Notes: a model not told the origin generated them from the letters alone. A stretch of DNA of 64,000 nt from Microbotryum silenes-acaulis (GCA_003665825.1 QPFY01000018.1:1-64000), one strand, 5' to 3'. Counted from the stretch's first letter, positions 21,371-43,200 are shown. A program made the numbers and translations.

Positions 21371-21668
21371 GGGTGAGTTCGTCAACAACGACCTCCGGGA
21401 TTGGCTTGCTGAGCGGGGCATTTTTCACGAGCTATCCACGGCATACGAGCACGGTCAGATGGGCATACAAGAGCGGAGTTGGCGTACGATTTTCAACTCT
21501 GTTCGAGCGTGGCTTCATCGTTCGGGACTGCCGTCATCGCTGTGGGAAGAGGCTGCGCAGGCGGCCATCTACGTTATCAACCTCCTCCCGTCGTCGCCTC
21601 TGCAGCAGCGCACCCCTGATGCCGTTCTTCACGCCGCTGCGAGTCCCGTTACGTCCACCCGTCGTCCC
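21371..21668 (+). CDS. Y1 integrase (second part)
   Basis: Continues the Y1 frame after the G1 target duplication: GGEFVNN..., then EHGQMGIQERSW, which holds the third catalytic acidic residue (QERSW in place of the common NGxAER), and WEEAAQAAIYVINLLPS. It ends at the gtccc duplication where X1 inserted (21664-21668). Confidence 0.85.
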
Positions 21669-21945
21669 TATGAAGATGCGACGACTGCTCAAGCGGTGGT
21701 TAGGCTCTGATCGACGGACCAAGGAGACCAGACCAAGAAGTTGCTTGAGCAGGAGAGTGAGAAGTGCGGAGCCAGTTGGCTGAGGTAAGCTCGGGGCTGG
21801 CTCCGTGGCCTGTGTCAGGCGCACGGACCCAGCCCAGTGAGGAAGAGAGCTAGGTGGGAAAAGGCAGGCCAAAAACCAAGAGAAGACAAGGAAAGGAAGT
21901 GAGGGATGATATGAGAAGGAAATAGAAGAGGTTGTCAATCTCACA
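21669..21945 (-). repeat. X1 3' LTR (short form)
   Basis: 277 bp. Single copy of the 62-bp CAAGCAACTTCTTGG...GAGCAG segment; both GT...AG units are missing. Confidence 0.9.
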
Positions 21946-21963
21946 CCCCCCCTACTTCGAGTA

Positions 21964-24900
21964 TCAGGAAACACAGATGCCAAGTCGGCCGCGGTGTCGA
22001 GCAAAGAGGTCGCGAGACAAAGCCTTGGTGAAAATGTCGGCAGTCATCTCGCTGGTGGCGATATATTGTACGATGATGTCACCCAGGGAGACCATATCTC
22101 GGACGAAGTGTTCACGAAGACGAATGTGCCGAGTGCGAGCGTGAAAGACCGGGTTTTTGGTGAGAGCATTGGCACCTTGGTTGTCGCCATAGATGAGAAC
22201 GGGTTGGGATGAAGGAAGGCCGAGCTCACCAAACAGCTGACGTAGGAAGATAGCCTCCTTGCCGGTGTGTGACAAGGCAAGGTACTCGGCGTCACAAGTA
22301 GAGTCGGCAACCCGAGACTGGAGGCGAGATGACCACAAGACGGCCGCGCCTGCGAAGACAAAGGTGTAACCCATGGTCGATTTTGAGGATAGGACGCAAG
22401 CACCCCAGTTGCAGTCCGAGTAGCCAACCAAGGGTGCCGGATCCCCGCAAGTGTAGCGTAGACCGTGAGACAGAGTACCAGCGAGATAGCGAAAGGCGTG
22501 CTTGACAGCACCCCAGGCAGCAACGGATGGTGACTGAGAGAACCGAGCCAAGTAACCGACGGTGTAGGCCAGGTCGGGGCGAGTACCGGTCGATGCGTAC
22601 ATGAGGGAGCCAATCGCCTGTAGATACCGAGTGCGATCCGGGAACGGGGTGGGCTGGAGCTCGACTTCGAGGCGGAGATCGGCTTGCATGGGCGTGGCAA
22701 CGGGATGGGCGTCGGACATACCAAAACGAGCGAGGACGTCCTTGAGGTATTGTTCCTGACTGAGGGAGATGGAGCCGTCGGCAGAACGCCGAATCTGGAT
22801 ACCAAGGACGTATTCAGCCTCACCGAGTCGTTTGACACCGTAGCGCTGCTCAAGGCCTTGGAGGGTACGCTCGATCTCTGGGAGAGAAGGGCTGATCATG
22901 AGCAAGTCGTCAACATAGAGCGCGATGTAGTGGCGCTCATCACCGGCAGTGCGGACATAGACGCAGTGGTCGGACTCGGTGGCGACGTAGCCAAGTGCCG
23001 ACAATGCAGAGTCGATCTCGTCGTTCCAGATGCGACCAGCCTGGCGCAAGCCGTAGAGAGACCGGTGCAGCTGGAGGACCTTGCCCGGCATGTAAATCCC
23101 TTCGGGCACGCGAATGTACAGGGGCTTGTCGAGTTTACCGTGAAGATAAGCCTTGTCGATGTCGGCCTGGTGGACGTGGTACCCATGAGCGGCTGCGAGG
23201 GCCAGGAGTGTGCGAATGGAGGTGAATTTGGCGACGGGGGCAAAGGTCTCGTCGAAATCGATGCCCGAGCGTTGAGAATCACCACGAGCAACCAGGCGGC
23301 CTTTGTACGACTTGATTTGGCCGTGTTGATCGCGTTTTGTGCGGAAGACAAAGCGCGAACCGAGAACCTTGGAGTCTGCAGGCACGAGAGACTCATCAAT
23401 TGGTGTGAAGGCCGAGAAATCGCGGGAGAGCGAGTCGAATTCGGCCTGGGCAGCGAGGCGCCACTCGTCTGCCTGCGGGGTTGCCATCGCAGCGCGCCAG
23501 TGTGGAGGGTCCCGAGCAGGAGCGATCAGTTCCGTCGGGTCGGCGGGCGAGGTGTCGAGCAGAGCAGCGGCTCCAGAGGCAAGGTAGGCGACGGCCGGAG
23601 GCGAGTGGAGCGCGGCATCGATGTCGTCAGGGAATTCCTGCGCAAGGCAGAGTGAAGCAACGTTGCCCGAACGTGGCAAGAGGTCGATGGGGTCTGGTGA
23701 TTCGGATCGAGCAGGCGAGGGTGGCGCCGGCAACGGACGTGGAGCCACCGGTCGCGGTGATGGGCAGGGCGTGGAGATGGCCGAGTCGGAGCTGCCTTGG
23801 TCAGAGGCGGTGGAGGTTGGTGAGCCCTGGTCAGGGTGGTCACCAGCGTGGGCTACGGGAGAGCCTTGGTCGGAGGCAGGAGGCGCGCGGGAGCCCTGGT
23901 CAGGGATGTCGCGGGCCGGGGAGGGACGGCGCAGGCCTTGGTCAGAGGCAGCGGGCACAGGTCCAGGGAGCTCAGCGCGAGGCGCCAGAGAGCGAGGGGA
24001 AGCAACGAGCAAAGGCTCAGAGTGGTCTACCTGGTCAGGGTAAATGTCGGCGGCCACAGGAAGCGGAATGGCGCCGGTGTGGGTGTTGGCCACAGGCTGC
24101 AGGGCGGGGAACTCAGATTCACGAAAGACGACGTTGCGACTGAGGATAATTTTGCGTGTAGCCGGGTCGAAGAGGCGATAGGCCTTTGCGTGGTCGTCGA
24201 GCCCTACGAAGATGAGTGGCACGGCCTTGGGGTCGAGGTCGGTGCGCTTAACCGAGGGGAGGCAGTGCCAAGCGCGGCAGCCAAAGGCACGCAGCGAGGA
24301 GACATCCGGTGCGACACCATGCCAGCAAGTGTCGGGAATATCGCCACGGATGCCCGCATGGGGCATCAAGTTCTTGCAGTGCACGAAGTACTTGGCAGCT
24401 TCAGCCCAGAGGCGTGGATCAGCGCCAGCCGAGTAGAGCAAAGCGAGGATACCCTCTTTGATCGTCCGATTGGTGCGCTCGACGCGTCCGTTTTGTTGAG
24501 GCGTGTAAGGGATTGTGAGTTCCCGACGGATGCCCTTGCTCAAACAGAAATCGACGAAACTACGCAGGGTGAACTCCCCGCCGTTGTCCGAGCGAATGGT
24601 TTTCACCCGATCACCCGTGGTGTTCTCGACTTCGAGGATCCAGTTGCGGAGGCGATGGAAGACGTTACTTTTGTAAGTGAGGAGGATGCACCAATGTTTA
24701 CGAGTGTAGTCGTCGACAATCACGAGCATGTAGCGATGGCCACCAAAGCTGGGTCGGGGCATTTGGGCAACATCCACATGGACAAGGTCCAGACGGCCAG
24801 AGGCAATGGACTTGGAACGAGCAAAAGGAAGGGCGTGCGCTTTGGAAGCGAGACAAGCATTGCAATTGAAAGACCTAACCTCCTCCTCTGAATATACCCA

Positions 24901-26319
24901 ATCCACCCCAGTGACCAAGCCTTTCTGCACGACGTTCTTGAGTTGCGCAACGGGTAAATGCGCGAAGCGACGGTGCAGAGTCAGCAAGGAAACTCTGTGA
25001 GGGGTGGCAAGGAGGGCATTGGGCATACAGGGTGAGGGTGCGACGTTTAACGCGTACAGGTCATTTGCAACGGCTTGAGCAGTGGCAACGACGGTGCCGG
25101 AGGAGTTTCTGATCCTGGCGCAGCCGGAGCCAAAGGAGATGCTGAACCCAAGGCGATCCAAGCGACGGACGGATAGCAGGTTGCACGGCAGGGAGGGCAC
25201 CAAAAGGACATCGGTCGCCACGACGGGGCCAGCAGGAGTCGATATGCGGACAGAGCCACAGCCGGTGGAAGGAAGCGAACCGGCAACTCCAGCAACGGGT
25301 GGGCCGGCAAACGAGCGCAGCGTCGAGAAAAGCGTACTGTCGTTGGCCATGTGACGATTCGCACCGGAGTCGAGGAGCCACGCCGATTTGTGAAACGGTG
25401 ACGGCGTGGCAAGGAGACAGGCAGTGAACGTTGTAGGCTCGGGCATCTCGACGACGGCGGGGGAGGCGACGGCCGGGGAACCCTTCTTTTGTCCTCGGGA
25501 AGTTGCGCCGGCGGAAGTCTTGCGGGCACGAAAAGCGGCGGCCCAGGCGGTGTCGGGGCAATCCTTGAGCCAGTGCATCTTGCGACATGTTGGGTTGGGA
25601 CAGGGTCCGTGAGGCGCGCGTTGTTGGGTGGTGGCGACGGCGACAGCAGGTGATTCGACCGGGCGAGCCTTGATCTCTCGATAGATACGGTCGAGGATAT
25701 CGGCTGCGGGGGGTAAGGTACCGGACGTGCCTTGAGAATTTACAAAGGTTGTGCGCCATGCGGAGAGAGATGACGGCATCCGGGCAAGTAAGTGCGACGC
25801 GAGGAGGGAATCCGTGGTGACGTCGGAGTCGGCCAGAAGGCGAGAATCGTTCTCAAAACGGTCGCGAAACTGGAGGAAGGCGTCGGGGGTGTCGGGCATG
25901 GGCTCGGGACTGAAGAGTCGAGCAACAACTGGGAGGAGGTCGACAGCCGAGACGGCGCCATATCGCATGCGGAGAGCCATCCAAATCTTGTGACCACTGT
26001 GGGCGTCGCTGAAGTAACGAGAGAGGCCAGGGAGAACCGTCCGGGGGTCGACAGCAGCGCAGATGGATGCGCGAGCGTAGTGGTCCCATAGTGGTACATA
26101 GGACGGGGGCCAAGACGGATGGGGTACGCCGGACTTGAGGTATTCGAGGACGTCGGATGGCAGGCGGGAGCACAGCGTAAGAACCCAGTCCGGGTAGCCG
26201 TTGGCGTCGCGGAGGAGATCGGAGGCAGCGAAGGCTGCAACCTGCGTGGGCGGACGAGGTGGGGGAACCGCGAGCGTTGTGGCGGGGCCGACGGACTTAG
26301 AAGCGTCGGGCGCAGACAT
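21964..26319 (-). CDS. X1 Gag-Pol polyprotein
   Basis: A single open frame of 1451 codons, start MSAPDASKSVG. Gag contains an unusual zinc-binding stretch, CPNPTCRKMHWLKDC (C-x4-C-x3-H-x4-C). It is followed by the protease LLDSGANRHMA (about residue 313), HHCC (HRRFAHL ... CNACLASK), integrase DDE (LVHVDV, SDNGGEF about 578, NGRVERTN), a Pro/Ser-rich linker with repeated ASDQGS-type words, RT ([28 protein letters not shown] about 1137) and RNase H (DCNWGAC about 1302, [21 protein letters not shown]). All catalytic residues I can check are present, so this is the best candidate autonomous copia element besides C1. Confidence 0.93.
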   Translation of the reverse strand: MSAPDASKSVGPATTLAVPPPRPPTQVAAFAASDLLRDANGYPDWVLTLCSRLPSDVLEYLKSGVPHPSWPPSYVPLWDHYARASICAAVDPRTVLPGLSRYFSDAHSGHKIWMALRMRYGAVSAVDLLPVVARLFSPEPMPDTPDAFLQFRDRFENDSRLLADSDVTTDSLLASHLLARMPSSLSAWRTTFVNSQGTSGTLPPAADILDRIYREIKARPVESPAVAVATTQQRAPHGPCPNPTCRKMHWLKDCPDTAWAAAFRARKTSAGATSRGQKKGSPAVASPAVVEMPEPTTFTACLLATPSPFHKSAWLLDSGANRHMANDSTLFSTLRSFAGPPVAGVAGSLPSTGCGSVRISTPAGPVVATDVLLVPSLPCNLLSVRRLDRLGFSISFGSGCARIRNSSGTVVATAQAVANDLYALNVAPSPCMPNALLATPHRVSLLTLHRRFAHLPVAQLKNVVQKGLVTGVDWVYSEEEVRSFNCNACLASKAHALPFARSKSIASGRLDLVHVDVAQMPRPSFGGHRYMLVIVDDYTRKHWCILLTYKSNVFHRLRNWILEVENTTGDRVKTIRSDNGGEFTLRSFVDFCLSKGIRRELTIPYTPQQNGRVERTNRTIKEGILALLYSAGADPRLWAEAAKYFVHCKNLMPHAGIRGDIPDTCWHGVAPDVSSLRAFGCRAWHCLPSVKRTDLDPKAVPLIFVGLDDHAKAYRLFDPATRKIILSRNVVFRESEFPALQPVANTHTGAIPLPVAADIYPDQVDHSEPLLVASPRSLAPRAELPGPVPAASDQGLRRPSPARDIPDQGSRAPPASDQGSPVAHAGDHPDQGSPTSTASDQGSSDSAISTPCPSPRPVAPRPLPAPPSPARSESPDPIDLLPRSGNVASLCLAQEFPDDIDAALHSPPAVAYLASGAAALLDTSPADPTELIAPARDPPHWRAAMATPQADEWRLAAQAEFDSLSRDFSAFTPIDESLVPADSKVLGSRFVFRTKRDQHGQIKSYKGRLVARGDSQRSGIDFDETFAPVAKFTSIRTLLALAAAHGYHVHQADIDKAYLHGKLDKPLYIRVPEGIYMPGKVLQLHRSLYGLRQAGRIWNDEIDSALSALGYVATESDHCVYVRTAGDERHYIALYVDDLLMISPSLPEIERTLQGLEQRYGVKRLGEAEYVLGIQIRRSADGSISLSQEQYLKDVLARFGMSDAHPVATPMQADLRLEVELQPTPFPDRTRYLQAIGSLMYASTGTRPDLAYTVGYLARFSQSPSVAAWGAVKHAFRYLAGTLSHGLRYTCGDPAPLVGYSDCNWGACVLSSKSTMGYTFVFAGAAVLWSSRLQSRVADSTCDAEYLALSHTGKEAIFLRQLFGELGLPSSQPVLIYGDNQGANALTKNPVFHARTRHIRLREHFVRDMVSLGDIIVQYIATSEMTADIFTKALSRDLFARHRGRLGICVS

Positions 26320-26433
26320 GCTGAGTCGTGCGAAGCGCCGGGCGAGGCTGAGCCGTGCGAAGCGCGAAAAAATTCAACAGGCAAAGGCGGGCACGAAGGT
26401 GGCCGCGCTGGTAGGTCGTATGGGCTTATAACC

Positions 26434-29268
<2,835 letters not shown>

Positions 29269-29811
29269 CTCTGAGGCCCAGGTTGTCACGATGAATCTTG
29301 AACACCAAGGGCCCAAGTGTTTTGGTGAAGATGTCGGCGACCATGGTTTTTGTGTCCACATAGTCGACTTGAATGGTGCCCAGCCTGACCTGGTCGCGTA
29401 CAAAGTGCTCACGAATGCGAATGTGACGAGACCGGTGGTGAAGGGTGGGGTTCTTGGCGAGAGCAATGGCTCCTTGGTTGTCGCCGTACAGCTGGACGGG
29501 AGCTCGGGTGTCGATGCCCAGCTCCATGAGCAGTTCTTGGAGGTGGCCAGCTTCCTTTGAGGCATGTGAGAGGGCAAGGTACTCGGCGTCTGTAGTGGAG
29601 TCGGCCACACGGTTTTGCACTTTGGAGGACCAGGAGATGACAGATCCCGCAAGGTGGAAGCTGTACCCCATGGTTGACCGTGATGATGTGGTGCAGGTTC
29701 CCCAGTCTGCGTCAGAGTAACCGGTGAAGCCGGAGAACTTGCCTTGTTCAGAGCTGTAGTGCAGTCCCAGATGTGCGGTTCCACATAAGTACCGAAAGAC
29801 GGTCTTGATGG
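29269..29811 (-). pseudogene. Copia fragment V (RT end and RNase H)
   Basis: Minus-strand C-terminal piece of a copia Pol, from FRYLCGTAHLGLHYSS through [29 protein letters not shown] and MVADIFTKTLG to NLGLR at the Y LTR. It resembles X but is clearly a different family, about 45% similar by eye in the RNase H. It lacks Gag, protease, integrase and the RT core. Its two ends are cut by a Y LTR and by the A1 3' LTR (flank gatgg at 29807-29811). It is probably the oldest host element of this part. It could be the 3' end of a Z-type element, but Z's own RT lies outside the window. Confidence 0.75.
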
Positions 29812-32278
<2,467 letters not shown>

Positions 32279-35200
32279 GGTTATAAGCCCACGAGCTACC
32301 AGCCCCGCCGCTTGAAATTTTTCCCTCGAGCCCAGCCACTCGAGCCGCCCCAGCCCATCGCACCATCGCAGCATGGACAGCTCCCCCGCCCCGCCTTCGC
32401 CCCCCAGGGACATCAGCTCCCCTGACCCTTCGATCAGCGTGCAAATCGCCACGCTACAGGCACAGCTTGCCGCTCTACAGGCCTCACAGCCCCCTGCCGC
32501 CGCCGCCGCCTCCCCGCCCGTCACTGCCACGCAGGCAAACACCGCCACCGCATCAAAAGTCGTGTTCCCCAAGCACGCTCGCCTTGACGGCCCTAAGTCG
32601 TTTACAAACTGGTTACGTCAACTCCGTCTCGCGCTTCCAAATCAAGCCCGTGGTTACGTTCTTGACGGTGTCATTCCCCCGACGTGGACGGCCGACCAGC
32701 TTGCCGCCCGTGACGACGCCGCGCGTGAAATCATCGTTGGCTCGATCGACTCAGCCGACGTCTCAGCCACCCTCGACACCATCCCCAGCGACGACCTGTC
32801 GGCACCACGCATCTTCGCCGCACTCAAGGCTCGTTTCGCACCGGACGACGCCACTCGTACCCTCGAGTTGTTCGCCCGCCTTTGGGACTTCAGGAAGATG
32901 CCTGCCTCCGTCGAGGCGTACGACACGTGGCTCCGTGAATACATGTCGATCGCGCAGGAAATCCGCGACGCCAAAACCTCGCTCAACGACGTGCTCGCCA
33001 CTCACGTGCTCGCCATGGTCCCACCCTGCCTCGACAGCTTCCGACTCACGTTCACGGACGAGCAGCGCAACCAACGCGACCTCCCGGAACTCACGACGCT
33101 GACGGATCGCATTCGCATCCAGCTTCGCTCGGCGGGACTCTCGTCATCGCACTCGGCCATGCTCGCCACCGCCTCCCCTTGTCCCGCCTGCCGCGCCCCC
33201 GGCCACCGTCTGCGCGACTGCACCTCACGGGCGACACACCCGCCCGCCGGCCCCTGCCGCCGCTGCCACAAGAAAGGTCACTGGGCCCTCGACTGCAAGC
33301 ACCGGGGCGAACAGAAACACACCGGCGACGACAACCAGGACGACACGTCTCTCCCCGCCGCTCAACAGCCTAACATCGGCTATTTCGCCTCCTGCCTGTT
33401 CGCTCGCCGGCAACTCCCGACTGACGCCTTTGTAGTCGACTCGGGCGCCACGGCACACATGGTCGCCGATCGCTCTCTATTCACGGCTTATCGCCAGACG
33501 GCGCACACCAAGATCGGCGGCATCGCCGGCGGTATCACGGCCATTGGTATGGGGGACGTAGCGTTCGTTGCCAAGACCGGACATCCGATCACGCTGCGTG
33601 GCGTTCTGCACACGCCGGGCCTCCACGTCAACCTCCTCTCTGTTTCTCGCCTCTGCGACACCGACCGCGTTCGACTCGCCTTCACCAGCGACGGCATCGA
33701 CATCGCCAAGGACGGCCAGGCCATTGCTCACGGTACCAGGGTTAACGACGGTCTCTACCTTTTGGACGCGGATCACACCAAGTGTCAGCAGCTTGCCCTT
33801 CTCTCGCGTTCTGAGTCTACCGTGCCCCTGCTTACCCTTCACCGCTGCCTCGGCCATCTTGCCCCATCCTCTATACAGAAGATGATCGCCGCAGGTTTGC
33901 TGGACGGGTTTGGGGCCGGGTACAGTGACAAAGACGTAGAGGAGTTTGTTTGCAATGCTTGCCTTGGTTCCAAAGGCCACCGTCTTCCTTTTCCCGACTC
34001 TGAGTCGCATTCCCCCGAGAGACTCGGCCTCGTGCACAGCGATGTCCTTTCGTTCCCCACTCCGTCCTTGACCGGGAAGCGCTACCTTGTCACATTTCTT
34101 GACGACCACTCTCGCAAACTCTGGGCATACGCGATCGATCACAAAAGCGACGTCTTCCCGACCTTCCAGACTTGGCTCGCCGAAGTGGAGTTAGAGACGA
34201 ACGCGCGTTTAAAAACCCTTCGCACTGACAACGGCGGGGAGTACCGATCGAACGCATTCACGGAGTTCTGCAAGTCCAGGGGCATTCGTCGTCAATACTC
34301 TATCCCCTACACACCTCAGCAAAACGGTCGTGCCGAACGTGTCAATCTCTCCATTGTCGAGGGCATCCTCGCCCTCCTTGCTGACTCCCATCTGCCGGCC
34401 ACCTTTTGGGATGAAGCGGCTGCGTACTTCGTTTATTGCAAAAACAGGTGCTCACACTCAGCTTTGGCCAAACAGACTCCAGAATCCGTTTGGAACGGCC
34501 GACGCACCACCACCACCGCCCTCCACCCGTTCGGCTGCGCGGCCTGGCTCACGGTCGCGCCGGACCTTCGCAGCAAGCTCGACCCCAAGGCCGCGCGCGT
34601 GATCTTCACCGGTTACGACCTCGCCTCCAAGGCTTTCCGTTTCTTCGACCATTATACCAACAAGGTTGTGATTGGCCGAAATGCCACCTTCCTCGACGAC
34701 GACTTCCCCGGCCTCCCAATCAACACGCCCGTCGATGTGGACAACACCGAACGCCAGTTCGTCATTCCCGCCGACACGCCCGCCCCCGCCGTCAAGACGA
34801 GGACCCCACTAGTAAGGTCGGCGCACATGGACGTCTCATCCTCTCTTGATGATTCTGCCATGAGCGCCGTTGACGTGGCCCCAGGGTACACTGGCGGATC
34901 CTTACTTAATTCTACAGATATCAGCCCCTCGCCGTCCCCGTCGCTTGTCCCGCTTTCGTCGCCCGCCACGTCCTCGGCCGGAGGACCGTCCCTCGATGAC
35001 TCGGACGACCCGCTTGACCTCCTCAACTCCAACACCGCGGTTCGCCTCAACCTGATGGACGTACATCGATCCGACGACGACACCCTGGTGACGCCCGCAC
35101 CCGCCATTGCCCCCGCTGAACAGCCCTCCGATGACGACTCCCCTGATGAGATCGATTTCCTCTCTCGCCACCACCGCGCCTTCATCGCCACAGACGACGA

Positions 35201-36847
35201 CGACCCCACCCTCGACGCCATCGAGCCCGTCAAGTCGATTACTAGCGATCCTCAGACCTGGCGCGAAGCAATGTCCAGCGACGAGCACGACATCTGGGCT
35301 CAGGCTGCCGCCGCCGAGTTCACCGCCATGCGCGACGACTTCAAGGTGTTCACCATCGAGCCTCGATCCTCCGTACCACCGGGCGCCACTATCGTCACCT
35401 CCAAGTTCGTCTGGAAGACCAAACGCGACGCACGCGGCGAAGTCACGGGGCACAAGGCACGTCTCGTAGCGCAAGGTAACCGACAACGCGACGGCATCGA
35501 CTTCTCGGAGACTTTCGCACCCGTCGCCCGGTTCTCCTCCATTCGCTGCCTCCTTGCCCTCGCCGCTGCCAATGGTTACCACGTTCATCAGGCCGACATC
35601 GACAAGGCTTACCTCCACGGCGAGCTCGATCACGATATCTGGATGACGACGCCACGAGGTTTCGACTTCCCAAGTGATAAGATTCTCCGCCTGCGGCGCT
35701 CAATCTACGGTCTCAAGCAGGCCGGTCGCATCTGGAATCGCCACATTGACACATCACTCAGGAGTCTCGGGTACAAGGCAACGGGCACTGATCACTGCAT
35801 TTACTCTCACATTGATGATCAGCAACGGCCCCATTATATCGCCTTGTATGTCGACGATCTCCTCATTGTCAGCCCCGCCCTCGACGAGATCGAACGCGTC
35901 ATCTCCGGCCTCGAACAACGATACGGCGTCAAACGACTCGGCCCCGCGGAATACATCCTCGGCATCCAAATCCGCCGCCTGGACGACGGCTCCATTGCCC
36001 TATCCCAGGAACGCTACATCATGGACGTGCTCGCCCGGTTTCACTTCGACACCACGACACGCGGCGCTACGGTGCCAATGACGCCCGGCCTCTCGCTCAC
36101 GGCAGTTCCGGGTCAAGGAACGGAGCGCATTCGATCGTGGTACCTACAAGCCATTGGCTCCCTCCTGTACATTTCCCTTGGCACTCGACCCGACATTGCC
36201 TTCGCCGTCTCGTACTTGTCCCGGTTCGCCAACAACCCTGGCCGCCGTCATTGGATTGCCGTCAAACACGTCCTTCGCTACCTTCGCGCCACGTACCGCG
36301 ATGAGCTACTCTACGCCCGCGGTCCAGCCAAAGTTACGGGTGTGGTTGGGTATTCCGATGCGAACTGGGGTGCCTGCGTCGACACGTCCATCTCCACAAT
36401 GGGCTTCGTCTTTTACTTGGCCGGCTCCGCCGTCTCTTGGTCATCGAAGCGTCAGACTCGGGTGGCGGATTCCACCACTGATGCCGAATACCTCGCCTTG
36501 TCGCACGCTGGTAAGGAAGCGATTTACCTTACGCAACTCCTCTCCGAGCTCCACGTTCGCCCGATCGATGCAGCTCACATCTTCACCGACAACGAGGCCG
36601 CGGCCGCCGTCGCTCACGACCCCGTTCGCACCTCCGGCACTCGACACATACGCCTCCGCGAGCATTTTGTCCGCGACATGGTCAACCGAGGCGATATCTC
36701 CCTCTCACACGTTGGCACAGCGGACATGGTTGCGGACCTATTCACCAAAGCGCTGGGTCCCAAGATTTTTGGTATACATTGCTATGCTCTAGGCCTCCGG
36801 ACGCGGCACCCACGGCTCAAGTCTACCTCGCGTTCGCGTGGGGGGGG

Positions 36848-38511
<1,664 letters not shown>

Positions 38512-38530
38512 CAGTGTACCCTGGGGCCAC

Positions 38531-40291
<1,761 letters not shown>

Positions 40292-43200
40292 CCCCCCCCC
40301 ACGCGAACGCGAGGTAGACTTGAGCCGTGGGTGCCGCGTCCGGAGGCCTAGAGCATAGCAATGTATACCAAAAATCTTGGGACCCAGCGCTTTGGTGAAT
40401 AGGTCCGCAACCATGTCCGCTGTGCCAACGTGTGAGAGGGAGATATCGCCTCGGTTGACCATGTCGCGGACAAAATGCTCGCGGAGGCGTATGTGTCGAG
40501 TGCCGGAGGTGCGAACGGGGTCGTGAGCGACGGCGGCCGCGGCCTCGTTGTCGGTGAAGATGTGAGCTGCATCGATCGGGCGAACGTGGAGCTCGGAGAG
40601 GAGTTGCGTAAGGTAAATCGCTTCCTTACCAGCGTGCGACAAGGCGAGGTATTCGGCATCAGTGGTGGAATCCGCCACCCGAGTCTGACGCTTCGATGAC
40701 CAAGAGACGGCGGAGCCGGCCAAGTAAAAGACGAAGCCCATTGTGGAGATGGACGTGTCGACGCAGGCACCCCAGTTCGCATCGGAATACCCAACCACAC
40801 CCGTAACTTTGGCTGGACCGCGGGCGTAGAGTAGCTCATCGCGGTACGTGGCGCGAAGGTAGCGAAGGACGTGTTTGACGGCAATCCAATGACGGCGGCC
40901 AGGGTTGTTGGCGAACCGGGACAAGTACGAGACGGCGAAGGCAATGTCGGGTCGAGTGCCAAGGGAAATGTACAGGAGGGAGCCAATGGCTTGTAGGTAC
41001 CACGATCGAATGCGCTCCGTTCCTTGACCCGGAACTGCCGTGAGCGAGAGGCCGGGCGTCATTGGCACCGTAGCGCCGCGTGTCGTGGTGTCGAAGTGAA
41101 ACCGGGCGAGCACGTCCATGATGTAGCGTTCCTGGGATAGGGCAATGGAGCCGTCGTCCAGGCGGCGGATTTGGATGCCGAGGATGTATTCCGCGGGGCC
41201 GAGTCGTTTGACGCCGTATCGTTGTTCGAGGCCGGAGATGACGCGTTCGATCTCGTCGAGGGCGGGGCTGACAATGAGGAGATCGTCGACATACAAGGCG
41301 ATATAATGGGGCCGTTGCTGATCATCAATGTGAGAGTAAATGCAGTGATCAGTGCCCGTTGCCTTGTACCCGAGACTCCTGAGTGATGTGTCAATGTGGC
41401 GATTCCAGATGCGACCGGCCTGCTTGAGACCGTAGATTGAGCGCCGCAGGCGGAGAATCTTATCACTTGGGAAGTCGAAACCTCGTGGCGTCGTCATCCA
41501 GATATCGTGATCGAGCTCGCCGTGGCGGTAAGCCTTGTCGATGTCGGCCTGATGAACGTGGTAACCATTGGCAGCGGCGAGGGCAAGGAGGCAGCGAATG
41601 GAGGAGAACCGGGCGACGGGTGCGAAAGTCTCCGAGAAGTCGATGCCGTCGCGTTGTCGGTTACCTTGCGCTACGAGACGTGCCTTGTGCCCCGTGACTT
41701 CGCCGCGTGCGTCGCGTTTGGTCTTCCAGACGAACTTGGAGGTGACGATAGTGGCGCCCGGTGGTACGGAGGATCGAGGCTCGATGGTGAACACCTTGAA
41801 GTCGTCGCGCATGGCGGTGAACTCGGCGGCGGCAGCCTGAGCCCAGATGTCGTGCTCGTCGCTGGACATTGCTTCGCGCCAGGTCTGAGGATCGCTAGTA
41901 ATCGACTTGACGGGCTCGATGGCGTCGAGGGTGGGGTCGTCGTCGTCTGTGGCGATGAAGGCGCGGTGGTGGCGAGAGAGGAAATCGATCTCATCAGGGG
42001 AGTCGTCATCGGAGGGCTGTTCAGCGGGGGCAATGGCGGGTGCGGGCGTCACCAGGGTGTCGTCGTCGGATCGATGTACGTCCATCAGGTTGAGGCGAAC
42101 CGCGGTGTTGGAGTTGAGGAGGTCAAGCGGGTCGTCCGAGTCATCGAGGGACGGTCCTCCGGCCGAGGACGTGGCGGGCGACGAAAGCGGGACAAGCGAC
42201 GGGGACGGCGAGGGGCTGATATCTGTAGAATTAAGTAAGGATCCGCCAGTGTACCCTGGGGCCACGTCAACGGCGCTCATGGCAGAATCATCAAGAGAGG
42301 ATGAGACGTCCATGTGCGCCGACCTTACTAGTGGGGTCCTCGTCTTGACGGCGGGGGCGGGCGTGTCGGCGGGAATGACGAACTGGCGTTCGGTGTTGTC
42401 CACATCGACGGGCGTGTTGATTGGGAGGCCGGGGAAGTCGTCGTCGAGGAAGGTGGCATTTCGGCCAATCACAACCTTGTTGGTATAATGGTCGAAGAAA
42501 CGGAAAGCCTTGGAGGCGAGGTCGTAACCGGTGAAGATCACGCGCGCGGCCTTGGGGTCGAGCTTGCTGCGAAGGTCCGGCGCGACCGTGAGCCAGGCCG
42601 CGCAGCCGAACGGGTGGAGGGCGGTGGTGGTGGTGCGTCGGCCGTTCCAAACGGATTCTGGAGTCTGTTTGGCCAAAGCTGAGTGTGAGCACCTGTTTTT
42701 GCAATAAACGAAGTACGCAGCCGCTTCATCCCAAAAGGTGGCCGGCAGATGGGAGTCAGCAAGGAGGGCGAGGATGCCCTCGACAATGGAGAGATTGACA
42801 CGTTCGGCACGACCGTTTTGCTGAGGTGTGTAGGGGATAGAGTATTGACGACGAATGCCCCTGGACTTGCAGAACTCCGTGAATGCGTTCGATCGGTACT
42901 CCCCGCCGTTGTCAGTGCGAAGGGTTTTTAAACGCGCGTTCGTCTCTAACTCCACTTCGGCGAGCCAAGTCTGGAAGGTCGGGAAGACGTCGCTTTTGTG
43001 ATCGATCGCGTATGCCCAGAGTTTGCGAGAGTGGTCGTCAAGAAATGTGACAAGGTAGCGCTTCCCGGTCAAGGACGGAGTGGGGAACGAAAGGACATCG
43101 CTGTGCACGAGGCCGAGTCTCTCGGGGGAATGCGACTCAGAGTCGGGAAAAGGAAGACGGTGGCCTTTGGAACCAAGGCAAGCATTGCAAACAAACTCCT

